Positions 10,976-22,420 of a DNA stretch of 64,000 bases are shown here, piece after piece (the first letter of the stretch is position 1; every line of letters begins with the position of its first letter). The notes beneath the pieces were generated by a model. The model was not told where the DNA came from and searched no databases. It saw nothing but the letters and a program-made list of their open reading frames with translations. The stretch covers positions 1 to 64,000 of the forward strand of contig QANY01013816.1 of NCBI GenBank assembly GCA_003255025.1, given 5' to 3'. The translations under genes and the position numbers were made by a program. This DNA comes from Datisca glomerata (taxonomy: Eukaryota > Streptophyta > Magnoliopsida > Cucurbitales > Datiscaceae).

Positions 10976-11398
10976 GATTCAATCAACAACTAATTAATTG
11001 ACTCATTCTATTACTTAAATATAAGAAGTCAATTAATATTAGATGTCAATAAAATATATTTATTAGTTAATATCTTCTATAATCGATATTGGCTAGTAAC
11101 AAGGAAAGAATTAACATTTTTAATTAAATGTTGATATAATTAATAAAAAATAAAATAAAATCATATTTGAAAGTCTGTAAAATCATGAGCAATATCGTCT
11201 CTTCGAATCGCAATCAATCAAGGATTGATGATGTGCTAAAAAACTTGTCTATTTCTCTAAAGTTAAAAAAACTATTATTTTTAAAAAAGAGTTTCAAAAC
11301 ATGTCTACTTATTACAATTACTTTATTTTATAAACTTTAACGCCACGTCGTCAAAAATCAGTAAACCACAAGTTGGGTAGGTCCTTAAATGGGCTTAT
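10976..11398. other. AT-rich spacer before the hAT candidate
   Basis: No ORF of note. It contains a 31-bp segment (11024-11054) that repeats 2468-2498 in direct orientation with about four differences, just outside the outer arms. Confidence 0.4.
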
Positions 11399-11702
11399 CC
11401 AGTAGATAGGGGTGTGCCATAATCTATTGGGCGGTTTGAAGAGTAAAAACTATTTGGTTTGGTTTTTTTTTAAGAAATCATTTAATATGTTTGGGCACGA
11501 TTTCCTCTTTAAATCACCTAAATTAAATTAAACATACTACTCAGACATATGGATAAGCCTAATTCCATCTTAAATTAGCACATTCCTTATGCAGAATATA
11601 ACATCAGCTTAATGAAACAAGACTCATTTTATTATTTATTGTTTATGTAGAAATTATTTTATTAACTAAGTTATCTAATAAAATAAGACTCATTTATTGA
11701 GA

Positions 11703-11733
11703 CTAGTAGAATTGACACGTGCTCGGCACGTGT
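11703..11733 (-). other. Helitron 3' terminal hairpin and CTAG end
   Basis: Stem ACACGTGC/GCACGTGT with a 3-nt loop occupies 11733-11715. Eight bases later the minus strand reads CTAG (11706-11703) followed by T. A GC-rich hairpin a few bases before CTRR is the standard 3' signal of Helitrons. Confidence 0.7.
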
Positions 11734-11974
11734 TTATGTAATTTATAATACATGTAAGATGCAGAATAATATTACAAAAATGATATTTAAAAATAAATTG
11801 TAAATATATTTTTTATCATTGACTTACAGTTTACATATCAGCATGTTATTAGTGGAAAGATTTCATCGTTCTTCTTCTCTACAAACAATGAAAATTAAAT
11901 TTTTAGTTAAACAGGGAAATTGAGAGTGATACATATTGATGTATAAGCAAAAACTTTTACCTTTGTAAGAGAAT

Positions 11975-12955
11975 TTATTTGTAGACGATTTTTTTTGTGT
12001 AAACTTGACCATTGGTATTATGGTTGTCTGATTTGAATAGTATTTTTTTTGTGGACATTGAAATTTCTCTTGACAATGCCACATATAATTGTCTATGAGA
12101 AAATACATGTTGTGGCAGATAAATTCCAACATGAGGCACGGTTTGCCCTTGAGCTTTATTTATCATCATAGTCGAATTGGAAATTGTTTTCTTCTAAACT
12201 TGAACGAATATCCTTCATCATTAGCTGGGCTTAAGGGAATGCGTGGCAGGAAAACTTGCTTACCAACATGTTGTCTTATTGTTATCTGAGCATGTATAAC
12301 ATGATTTCCAAATGTTCGACATATCATTCTTGTTCCATTGCACAAACCATTGGATGAGTCTAAATTTCGTAACATAGTGGGACAATTTATTTTCACTACC
12401 AACTTATGCAGAGGAACTCCATATAATAATAATGAATTCAAGAATTCATCCTGATAATAGTTATTTATATCAATTGCATGATCGAAGCTCATGAATGTCT
12501 TACTTTCTCCTGGAAAGAGGCTTATTAATGTTTCATTTAACTTATCAACATAGTCATTGGTAGTAGCAAGAATTAAACAATTTGTTATGTAATCAGGTGA
12601 ATTATCATGAAGCTTCAAATCTAGTTAATATACTATCAATCAGTTCCATCTCAAATTCTTTGGCAGAATTTCTTATCACCATTTTATCATGCAACAAAAT
12701 GAAGCCTTCCTTTACAATGGGCTCACCTCCATTTCCAACCCTTAGTAGGTAATCTGTGAGGCTTTTATCATTTTTGGCTCTCATATTTCTAGTCAGCTGT
12801 AATTTTTTCGTTTTGTCCCAAAGATAAGATCTGGTCAAATTTACTGAAACATTTGTTGTCTTATGGCATGTGGTACTACAGGAAGAACTTGACAAAAATC
12901 ACCTCCAAAGATAAAGATTTTCCCGTCAAATGACACCCCTGATGAAGTAGCATTT
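11975..12955 (-). pseudogene. Helitron PIF1-like helicase, C-terminal remnant
   Basis: Three minus-strand frames together follow the C-terminal half of a Helitron/PIF1 helicase. In order: FDGKIFIFGGDFCQVLPVV (helicase motif II region, near 12920), KLQLTRNMRA (motif III area, near 12785), DYITNCLILATTNDYVDKLN, LDSSNGLCNGTRMICR (near 12330), MMINKAQGQTVPHVGIYLP and QLYVALSR (motifs V-VI, near 12080). Frame changes near 12850, 12610 and 12170 break it. The N-terminal Walker A and Rep domain are not seen. In the family this enzyme unwinds DNA for rolling-circle transposition; here it is inactive. Confidence 0.85.
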
Positions 12956-14481
12956 GTTGAATAACGAGTAAAAAAGTAGTACACATTGATGGTTGGTTAA
13001 AAAAATTTCAAAGCAGCAGGTGGTGTTAAATTGTAGTTTATGATGTGGCTTTAGTTGCCACTTGTCTATATATAATATGAGGGAGTATAAGAAACTGCCA
13101 TTTGTCTATATTGACAATTTTTTCCGACCTCTGCTCATGCTTAGAGAAAGAAGATTGAGCTGGAGACCCGCGATAATTGAATAGAGCATCCCATTTCCAT
13201 GTATACAAATAAATATATAAAAAAAAATTAAACATTAAAATCTAAACAACAATATTAACTATGAAATTTCATTTATCCCAAGTCAATCACCAGTCAATCA
13301 CTCACAGCCTTTCAGTAGATGGTGCAACAAGTGGAAGTCTACTACCAACAAGTGGATGCTTCAATGTTTCAAAATAAAAAAAGCTTTAACTCATCATCTA
13401 TTTATTTAAACTTTAGTTCACCCTCCAGTAACTTAAGAAATAAAACTATAATTTTTTTTAATTGAAAAATCATTCAACGGCTTAATCCTCTTGCTCCTGT
13501 AAAAAACTATCCCTAATGCTCTATCATGTCATATCAACTTTATAGAGATCATTAAATCTAGTAAGAGATATCCATTTATTTTTTAAAATCTCGATAAAAT
13601 TTTAATCTTATACCTACTACCACTCTAACAACGAAGACACAATACCAGTATATAAAATTAATTACAAATTCTGGGGAATGAGTCATCTACAATATCTCTC
13701 CACCCTTTCAATATCTCTCATTAGACTTGAAGCCTATAGATATCTCCTCTCCTCTCTTCTAACATATAGATTTTCACTTGAAATGGAAAAATGTATTTCT
13801 TCAATGTAACTCCTCTCGGTTTGTATACTGTGCCACGATTATAGTTTGCTGGTAATCGCCTCTTATGGGTACAATTCTCAGATTTGTTTAAATTTTTCTG
13901 TTTTCTCTTTGGATTTGTATTCTCCTCCTATCTCTGATTAAGGACAATACACATTTCTTGCTCCTTCGGATCTCTTGTTTCTGATTTTCATGCCAATAGA
14001 TTTATACTTTGAAAAACTATAATATTTTTTCCATAGTTGTGATAATCATTTTTATTCTCTTCATATTTGCTCTCTGTCTCTCTTCATTGCTGAGTATCAA
14101 AGTATCATAGCTAGTCTTCTCATGAAGACTTTATTTTTTGTAACTTAATTTTTTTGCACATGCAAAGTTTTTGCAAGAGGGTCCTTAATCGTTTGCGTCA
14201 TAATCGGAAGAATTGGAGTCTTCTATTCTTAAGGTTTGAATGTCTTATGCTTTCTATACTTGTTTGAATCACTGATATTATATTTCATTTTTTTAGAATA
14301 ATAAATGTCAATATCAACGTACAGATTTGAAACTATATGCAACGAAACTACATGAAAATTAAATGTACATGCAAGGATCCGAAGGTACTTTAAAATTAAT
14401 CTTGAACAAAAGTATTCATGGTATAGTTCAGTACTAACCGAGAGTCATGGCAGAATAGGTGTTGGAAGCTATGGAATTAGC

Positions 14482-14545
14482 TTTTGAGGAGAGTGATGAA
14501 GAAACCAAATATTTTTTGAGGAGAGTGATGAAGAAACCAAATATT
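14482..14545. repeat. Perfect 32-bp tandem duplication
   Basis: Two identical adjacent copies of a unit beginning 'ttttgaggagagtgatgaag'. Identity in otherwise decayed DNA implies a recent slippage event. Confidence 0.85.
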
Positions 14546-15046
14546 GGTTTTGGTTTGCTTTATTATGGGAAGGATTTCAAGGTCATTTTTATTAAACTAT
14601 TTTTAGATAAATTATTTTGTCTTTAAAAGCTGATTTTGGTAATTGAAAACAACCTAATGGTCTCAAGATGATCTCTCTTGTTCAGTTAAAATGGATCCTC
14701 TCTATTTCTCATAATTTGTAAATATTAGAAAATAATTTGTAAATATTAGAAAATAGTCAGTGTATTTTATGCATTCTATAAATTTTATTTGTACTTTAAT
14801 ATATAAAGTGAGAAGAATATATTGAAGTATAGGTATATATGATCAGTAAAATATGAAGTGTATAACGTTTCAAATTCATATTGTATATTAAATTCATGAT
14901 AAAGTGAAACCTTAAGAATTTTTCGTCCATTATAGCTAGAGCATTTTTTATTCTATTCAAATTCCTAATAGTGTCAAATAGAGTAATAGTTTAGATATTT
15001 ACAATTAATTTAAATTTTATATGTTGAGTATCTAGCTTTTCCTCTT

Positions 15047-15435
15047 TCAATTTATTGTTCTTGAGTATTTCATATACATGAACTTAGTTATTAAATAATT
15101 AAGATCAATTTTCAATTAAAGGATGTGAATACATTTTCAGTTATCATTATAATTAGTATATTTTTTTAAATTCTTACCTTTTAATTTATTGTTCTTGAAT
15201 ATTTAATATATATGAACTTAGTTAAATGATTAAGATCAATTTTTAATTAAATAAAGTGAATACATTTTCAGTTATCACTGTAATTAGTATATTTTTTTAA
15301 ATTCTTACTTCCAATTTATTTTTCTTGATTATTTAATATATGTGAACTTACTTAAATGATTAAGGGCAATTTTCAATTAAATGATGTGAATAGGTTTCCA
15401 GTCATCACTATAATTAGTATATTTTTTTTAATTTC
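15047..15435. repeat. About 130-bp tandem repeat, three units
   Basis: Units start near 15047, 15177 and 15309 and share 'caatttattgttcttga', 'gaacttagttaaatgatt', 'cagttatcactataattagt' and 'atatttttttaaattctta'. Substitutions and small indels separate them. No coding potential. Confidence 0.8.
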
Positions 15436-16241
15436 TTAGCCTCAACTGTATTTGATGTTGTAGAATTTAATAACCTTCTTAGTTCTTGTCTCGTTGTATC
15501 ACTCAAATTATGTTTGGAGTCCAGTAAGTAATTCATGTCTACTCTATTATTACTTGTTTGAACTTTAGAATTTATGAAGGAAAAAAAGAGGGAAATTAAG
15601 AAAAATTGAAGAAAAGTGAACTTAAGTATTATAGTTGTATAAGTCCTTCATTACCATCAATTCCAATGTAAACATTTCCATGTCCAATTGCAAAACTCAT
15701 TTTATTGTCTATCTACATATTCTCACATAGATATTCTCACACTAATGCTTTTTATTAATTAATTTTTATTATTTTAAATATTAAGAAAATTGAAGTAAAT
15801 AAATAAAATTAAAATCTTATATGAATGGTTGCAAGTAAGAGTGTATTCAATGACATATTCATGGAACATGGGAATCGAGGTTTTTTTAAGACATGTGCCT
15901 AATTTTTATTTTTTTCACAATTGTTTTGTAGTTTTGTTCACTATCATGTATTTTCTATAGCTTACAAAATAGGTGGGGTAGCTTACAAAATAGGTGGGGG
16001 AGTTCACTGTTTTTTCTATGTAGTAGAAAACAACATTTCATAATAATTTAATGGAAATATAACTTTTTGTAACATAACATTTCATGAATTATAAATCAAA
16101 ACTAAACATTTGTATTTCTTTTCATTTGCATAAGACCATATTAACTAACAACCTAGCTACGATTAATGTAATATAAAAAATATATGTCATATATTATGTA
16201 GACAATTAAATAATCATTAAATCAATAAAGTAAAGAAGCTA

Positions 16242-18261
16242 CTACTTTTCAGTCTTTAATTTCTTCCTAATGTTATGGTCTCTTTCATTTTCAAATGAAT
16301 TTGATGAAGTGTCTGCACTCATTACTTCTTGAACAATAAGATATTTTCTTGCTCTGTCTATTTCATTCCCATCATCAATCTTGAACATGAATATATATTC
16401 TTTGCCATTTGATAGAATCAGATTCCTGTAGAATTGAGACTTTTCTTTTTTCTCAATCTGCATAATTGAGAGGTGAAAAGTATTAGTACTATATCAATAA
16501 GTTTTATAAAACAATTTATTGTATTTTTAAATCTACTGTAAATATTTCTTTGGCATATTCATTTACGGTACATCCAAATTAAAATCTCGGTTGCATCAAA
16601 CATTGTTGCATATGCTTCTATTTGACTATTTTAAACAATGATCTTCATGTATATCTTCTCACAAAGGCAACAATGCTCTTACAATTTGTGTGATTCAGTT
16701 CTGTCTCATTCATGTTTGGATAAAACTTTTTATGGAATTACTTACAATTTTCGATCCATGGATTATCTGCATTGATAATTTTTGTGATTGTTGCTTTGAA
16801 AGAACAATGCACATGTTTTGTTATTCCTTTTAGTACTTCCTCTAAATTATTTGGGAGCTTCTAAAACTTTCTTTGATGGACTCAAGAAAGTGAAAATATT
16901 TTTCTTCAATATAATTTTCTTCATTCTGCAAGAAATAAATTTAGTTAGATTTAAAATAATAAAATATGCATAGTTATCTTAGAAAATTAAGCATGTATGT
17001 AATAAACATAAAGTAATCCAGATTACAAAAATTGGAATTAAATTTTCACAACAAATTTATTCAAATGTATATTCTGAACCAAGGAACACACTTACATATT
17101 ATGATATTCAAAAACTTCATTCATATGAGGTTCTATACAAACTGCACTCTTTGTAGTTGTAGAGACACTTACTTCACCTGCATAAAACAAAATGTTAAAA
17201 GTATTTATTGGTGTGTCTATATTATTTTCAGAACTCTGATTTTATACATTCATAGAATTTAATTTTAAGATTGCATGCAAAGATAATCGGATGATTATTA
17301 ACATTTTTTCTCTAATACATGTCCTTCATTATCTGCTATGTCTCCCCACATCGCTAGTTTGATGGTCTATGATCTATAGAGTATTTAAGATTCATAAAAA
17401 TCAAAGTTGAAATGAATTAAACAAGAAAAAAGCATCTTCATTTTGATAACCCACTTTCTGTTTAAAAGAACAATATCACTTTTTGTTATAGCTCGATTGG
17501 GTGTGCTCTTTGAGTTTGACTGAAAAATAGGTCCCACTTTGATAGCAACTCCAATAAGATCTGTAAAATAAAAAAGCAGTCAAATAATGTTATATATAAC
17601 TGAAAATTCTAATGTAATAAATAATAAAAATAGGAGTTTAGGCATTACTGATAGTTGGTTTGTTGTCTTTAAATTTTTCTACCTCTGAAAAATCAAAGAA
17701 GATGTATTTTTCAGCATTGAACGGTATGTTGTCAACTTCTTCAATTTCTATCATTGCCGACAAACTCAGTTCAATCTTGTCATGCACACTCTTGAATCTC
17801 TTATCAATAGACTTAACATTACCATTTTTATAAGATAAGTCTTAGCCTTTTAAAGAACATTCTTAAATTTTTCTATGGCATCATTATACATGATGGCCTG
17901 GACCTTAATTCCCTAAAAAGGTAAGAAAAACTGTCACAAGACTATCTTCAGCAGTACAATATTAACTAAAATTGTAAACATAAACTTATACTTGAATTTT
18001 CACCTCTTCATTGATGCAAATGAGCTTCATCATTTCCAAATCTCCATTGTTCTTGTATGTCTCCACCATGCCTCTCCTAATAATCATCACTTTTATGCTC
18101 CAATCTCTTTGAAATACTTCTGGATCTTGAATCTGACTATAGGTACTATTGACAGGTAACATGTTGAAGAGGCTATATTTTTTATCTGTAATATTTTTTG
18201 GCAGATTGTAGCTGGATGAGAATTGGCTATTTTGATGACTATATATACTCTCAAAATTCAC
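16242..18261 (-). pseudogene. RPA70-like gene remnant carried by the Helitron
   Basis: Spliced-looking minus-strand pieces follow plant Helitron-associated replication protein A large subunit: KKYSLFNMLPVNSTYSQIQD, FQRDWSIKVMIIRR (18.2-18.1 kb); AIMYNDAIEKFKNV, FKSVHDKIELSLSA, KYIFFDFSEVEKFKDN (17.9-17.65 kb); DLIGVAIKVGPIF (17.56 kb); IKLAMWGDIADNEG (17.35 kb); and a C-terminal piece with EYIFMFKID (16.4 kb). Family members bind single-stranded DNA through OB folds. Stops and a frameshift in the 17.8-17.9 kb part show decay. The exon borders are approximate. Confidence 0.7.
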
Positions 18262-18409
18262 AGAGTCTCATGTGAAGATATTCAATGCATTCATGAACAT
18301 TTACACCATTTGCGAATGAATCTATGTTAGAGATAATGTGTACAATGATCCATTGAAAGTAATGTCTTTGATGAATGAATTTGTGATATAATTACTGGTT
18401 CGAAATTTT

Positions 18410-18535
18410 CAATCAAGTTTTATTTTTGTTGACTTGTTTTGGAATTAATATAATTGTTAGATTTTGGATCAAATTTTATTTTTGTTGACTTATTTTGGAA
18501 TTAATATAATTATTAAGGTTATTAAGGGCATTCAA
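18410..18535. repeat. About 63-bp tandem duplication
   Basis: Two near-identical units around 'tttatttttgttgacttgt' and 'ttggaattaatataattgtt' lie in the right remnant of the hAT candidate. Confidence 0.75.
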
Positions 18536-18799
18536 AAGTTTCTCCAGCCTAAACCCCTTTTAAAGATATTATAGATGAGTTATTTTCATGCATTAACTTT
18601 GTTAACTCTAGATACAAAGGAAACGAAACTGTCAACCCAATCCTAATCAAACCCATTTTTAATTATTTGATTTTGATTGGTTTATGTGTTTGATTGATTT
18701 AGTTTGGTTTACTTATTTATCAAACTAATTATGTTGATTTGGTTATAGAATTGATCTAAAACCAAACTAAAATGTTCAATGAACACCCCTACTAGTAGG

Positions 18800-19189
18800 C
18801 GTCTTTTTCTACCGTATAATTGTCTAAACAAATTATACGCATATTATTCATTCAGTATGAAAACGCACGTGTATTTTATCGTATCTTTGACTAAAATTCA
18901 TAGACGAAGAGTTTACTAATGTTTTAAAAAAATTGGCGTACTATATGTATATTATATGTGACATTTTATTGACTAGTATCTCTAAAAGAGACTTGAGTTA
19001 GAAAAAACTTTTGATGTCCTAATTAGGTATGTCAATATCTTATGGGCACCATAAGCCAATAGGGTTTTAAGAAGATCATGAGAAAAAAAATCTTCAAGGG
19101 GGATCCTTGTAGCGTGGACGTAGGGTAGATTTTTTCAAACCATGTAGAAATATTGTGTCAAATCTCTCTTACCTACTCTTTTATTTACA
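18800..19189. other. Spacer between hAT and Ogre-like element
   Basis: AT-rich, no ORF above about 60 codons and no recognised repeat. Confidence 0.4.
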
Positions 19190-21490
19190 TGAGGCAGATA
19201 CCGCATTTTATCCGATTTAATACTTTAAATACACACACTTTATTTATTGGTTTATTTACTAGCCTTATACTATGTGTATGATTTTTTGAAAAACAAAAAA
19301 TCAAAAAAAAGCCCATTGTCTAAAATAGATAAATAGACTAAGGACTAAAAATATAAGGAAAAAGTTCAAAGACTAAAAAAACAGAAAATGGAGTATAAGG
19401 ACTTAAAGAAAAAAATGAAACCTTAATTTTGCCTATAAATAGGAATAAGGTCTTCACTTGAGGGGAGGCCTTTAGAGTGAATAAGAGGTCATTTTGGGAA
19501 AGAGAAAGAGAAGTCTTGATAGAGAATGAGAGGATATCTTTTTTAGAGAGAGTGTATGTGAGAAATATGAGAGATTTTTCTAGATAGAAAGAAAGAGAGT
19601 TTACATTTCTATTCACCTATTCATCTTCTCTCATTATTTTTTAAGATAGTTTAAATTTCTTGCACATTAGCTAACAACATTATCTTGTTCTTTATTCTTC
19701 TTCCTCTCTCCTTCATACTCATGTACTGCGTGATCTTTGTTTCATTTTTCATATAAAAGTGTTTGTTCATTATTTTCATCTTTTATTCTTAATCTTGAGT
19801 TTTATTTGTGCATTGATGATTTTCCTACAAATTTGATAATGAGATATCTTTGTCGTCAACTTCGTGAGGATGATGATAAAGCCTTTGAGAGGTTAAAAAT
19901 TAACTCAATGTGAATCGTCCTTTTAATAGGTTGAAAGTGTACATTTGATGCAAAAATATCTTATGATAATTTCTCATACATTAAAATGCATAAAATATAG
20001 AGTTAAACATCTATATAAAAATTTTGCAAATATTTGAGCTTTGAAAAAATTTTAATGTTCAAGCAAGTCATTTCTTTTTTTTAGATCTTGTTCCTATTTT
20101 AGTGACATTTGTTTGAACTAGTTATCATCCATGATCATTCCTTTGTTATTTTATTAGCAATGATGGAAGAAAGGAAATAAGGGTAACTACTACACTAAGT
20201 AGTTCAAAATAAAAAAATGATATATTTATATCCAAAAAAATTCTATTTTGAAATTTTAAGTTATCATATTTTCGTGACACTCGGTTTAACTAGTTACTGT
20301 CCATGATTTCTCTTTTGCTATTTGAATAGTAATGATTGAAGAGAGAAAATGATGGAAATTAGTATGCTATGTCGTCAAAAATTAAATATTTATGTCGGTT
20401 ATACATTTACATATGTGTATATGTATGTACATATTATCTTAATAAAATTATACGTTTACATAAGTTAATTTGTTTAAATATAAATTATTTAATATTATTT
20501 TTCAAATAGTATAATTATATTAAAAATTAAAAAAATTAAAATAAAAATAAAGATGTTTGACCGAGGGTGAATAGAGGGTGATTTACCCTCTGTCGAGCAA
20601 CAGACGGTGAACCCTTTGTTGCAAACAAATGGTATCACCCTCTGTCTCCCTCCCATTTTCTTTTTTTTTCTTTTTGTTAACTTACTTTATTTTTCATTTT
20701 TTATGCATCTTATTTATATGTTTCGCATGCTATTCATTTCTTTTTTATCTCTATGCATGCTCATCAAATTTATCATACACTTTTAACTTTTCTTTACCCA
20801 TTTTTTTCTTTATAATTATTGTTCTTCTTATTTCTTATTTATTTATGTATCATTGTCATATTGTCATAGTTATAGTGTGATTCTTATCTCATTCTCCTAT
20901 CATTAAAGTCAATGTTCATAGATGTAGATTACAATCTTAACAAGTAGATTTAAATTTTGTTAATTTCATTATTAGTCTTTCATTAAAAATTCAAATAACG
21001 GACTTTTAGATTTTTGGTATACCAAATTTCTCGAACTACTGAGGTGAGGAGATATTTTTTAGATCTGTAAATGTCTCCAATAATTCTTTGATTTAAAAAA
21101 AATTATGAGAAAAAAAACAAAAATAATTTTTTCAATTGTCTTTCTACCACCTATTAAAGGTTATTTATTTTATTCATTTTTATGATACAAAATGTACCAA
21201 ATGAGACATTCAAAAATAAATTTCTTCAATCTTATTTTTTTAAAAATATAACTTGGATAGCATTTGATTGAATTTGGTAATCATTTTAACAATGGGTGTT
21301 GTGCGGTGCTAATACATTCCCCACACACAAATGTCTCCCGAACCAACTTTTTGTTTTCGTAGAACAAATTTTTGTTTTAAAATTGGGTGACCAATCACCC
21401 TCTAAAATTATTGGTGGCGACTCTGAATTTCTTTTCTCCACAAATGATTTTTCAATCCTCGTTCCGCGTCGCGGGCATGTTGCAATAGCT
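19190..21490 (+). repeat. 5' LTR of the Ogre-like element
   Basis: Starts 'tgaggcagataccg', parallel to 'tgtagatatcg' of the 3' LTR, and runs to just before the primer site. About 2.3 kb. A TATA-like 'gcctataaatagg' at 19432-19444 followed by a GA-rich leader fits the U3/R junction. Only its first 380 bp can be compared with the 3' copy. The + ORF at 20629-20880 is Phe/Leu-rich low-complexity sequence, not a gene. Confidence 0.7.
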
Positions 21491-21508
21491 TGGTGACTCC
21501 GCTTGGGA
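21491..21508 (+). other. Primer-binding-site-like sequence
   Basis: Reads tggtgactccgcttggga. Ogre/Tat elements commonly carry 'TGGCGACTCNRCTGGGGA' here, reported as complementary to tRNA-Arg. Two or three bases differ. It fixes the end of the 5' LTR. Confidence 0.6.
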
Positions 21509-22420
21509 GGTTATCGGCCTAACCATGTTTAGATCAATAGAGAGTCGAGCCAAAATTTTATCACATATTATCCCTTTGTGTGGTTCTTTGTTTGTATATT
21601 TGATTCTTTGTTTTTTCTTACTCATGCTTGTAGTTGTATATAGTTTGTTATTAAAAAAAATTTACGATGTATATTTCTTTTCATACTTTCTAATTTCACA
21701 CACATGCATTAGCCTTATACCCAGTCTTTCCCTTTAGGAATGCCTTCATGAAATTGTGGTTCTTGTGTAGGCTCATGAAAGTTCTCACTCAGGTCAACCC
21801 TTTCGGGATACCGTTTGGAGGCCCATGTTACTCCGTTTGGATAATAGTATGGATAACCTGGGAGCATGGTAAGAACTTTAGACCCTAACCAGACTTATCT
21901 CCATAACTTTAAAGCCCACTCATTGGCCAAGTGAAAACAAATACTAGGGTCGTCTAAGTGCTAAATATGATACTTTGAATTATTGTGTGTTATCTTTTAA
22001 CTATCATACTTTTTTATGGGCTATCATCATCATCATTATCATATCATCATCCTCCTCCTCATCATCATCGTTATAGATATATAATTAGCATACAAGTTAA
22101 ATAAATTCTTTTAGAACAAGATATTTTTCTCTTCATGTATTTTTTCTTTCATTGACATTAACAACATCCATTACCTGGTTTAAATTTATGATTTGTCTCC
22201 ATCACATTCATCATAACTTCATCATTTCTTCATGCATTATAGGATTCATTCTTCGCTTCATGCATTATTCGTCCATTCTTTCTTTCATACATTGTAAGTT
22301 CATTCCTTCACGCATATATTAATCTACATTATTTCATCAACTATTTTTAAAATAAAAAATAAAAAAAGCTCACTTGTGCGTCTCCATCATCCTAAGAAAA
22401 TACGATCTCAAGCTAGAGTT

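Larger units (their letters stand above)
13000..16240. other. Non-coding interior of the Helitron
   Basis: AT-rich, no recognisable coding sequence between the helicase and RPA remnants. Holds a perfect 32-bp duplication, a three-unit 130-bp tandem repeat, and a 21-bp duplication ('tagcttacaaaataggtggg', 15960-16000). Confidence 0.5.
11703..18333 (-). mobile_element. Decayed Helitron (minus strand)
   Basis: On the minus strand the 3' end is an 8-bp hairpin followed 8 nt later by CTAG, with a T next in the host, the Helitron CTRR-T rule. Upstream lie helicase remnants (11975-12955) and RPA70-like remnants (16242-18261), both typical passengers of plant Helitrons. A plausible 5' end is TCTCTAACATAG at 18333, preceded on that strand by A, fitting the A|T insertion site. 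The 5' end is the weaker call, since TC is a short signal. No HUH Rep motif was seen in 13.0-16.2 kb. Confidence 0.6.
11407..18791. mobile_element. Candidate hAT element, interrupted by a Helitron
   Basis: The left end reads TAGGGGTGTGCC (11407) and the right end, reverse-complemented, reads TAGGGGTGTTCA (ending 18791), so the first nine bases are identical inverted repeats. Flanks are 'ccagtaga' (11399-11406) and 'ctagtagg' (18792-18799), matching at 6 of 8 positions with two transitions, as expected for an old 8-bp hAT target duplication. Subterminal GGTTTGGTTT and AAACCAAA motifs occur inside both ends, usual for plant hAT-derived elements. No hAT transposase was seen, so without the Helitron the element would be non-autonomous, about 0.75 kb. 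The TIRs are short, so coincidence is possible. Confidence 0.5.

Noticed and set aside
12089..12289. + strand ORF inside the Helitron
   Set aside because: Shadow of the minus-strand helicase.
20629..20880. Phe/Leu-rich ORF resembling a membrane protein
   Set aside because: Lies in the 5' LTR of the Ogre-like element in T-rich DNA; composition alone explains it.
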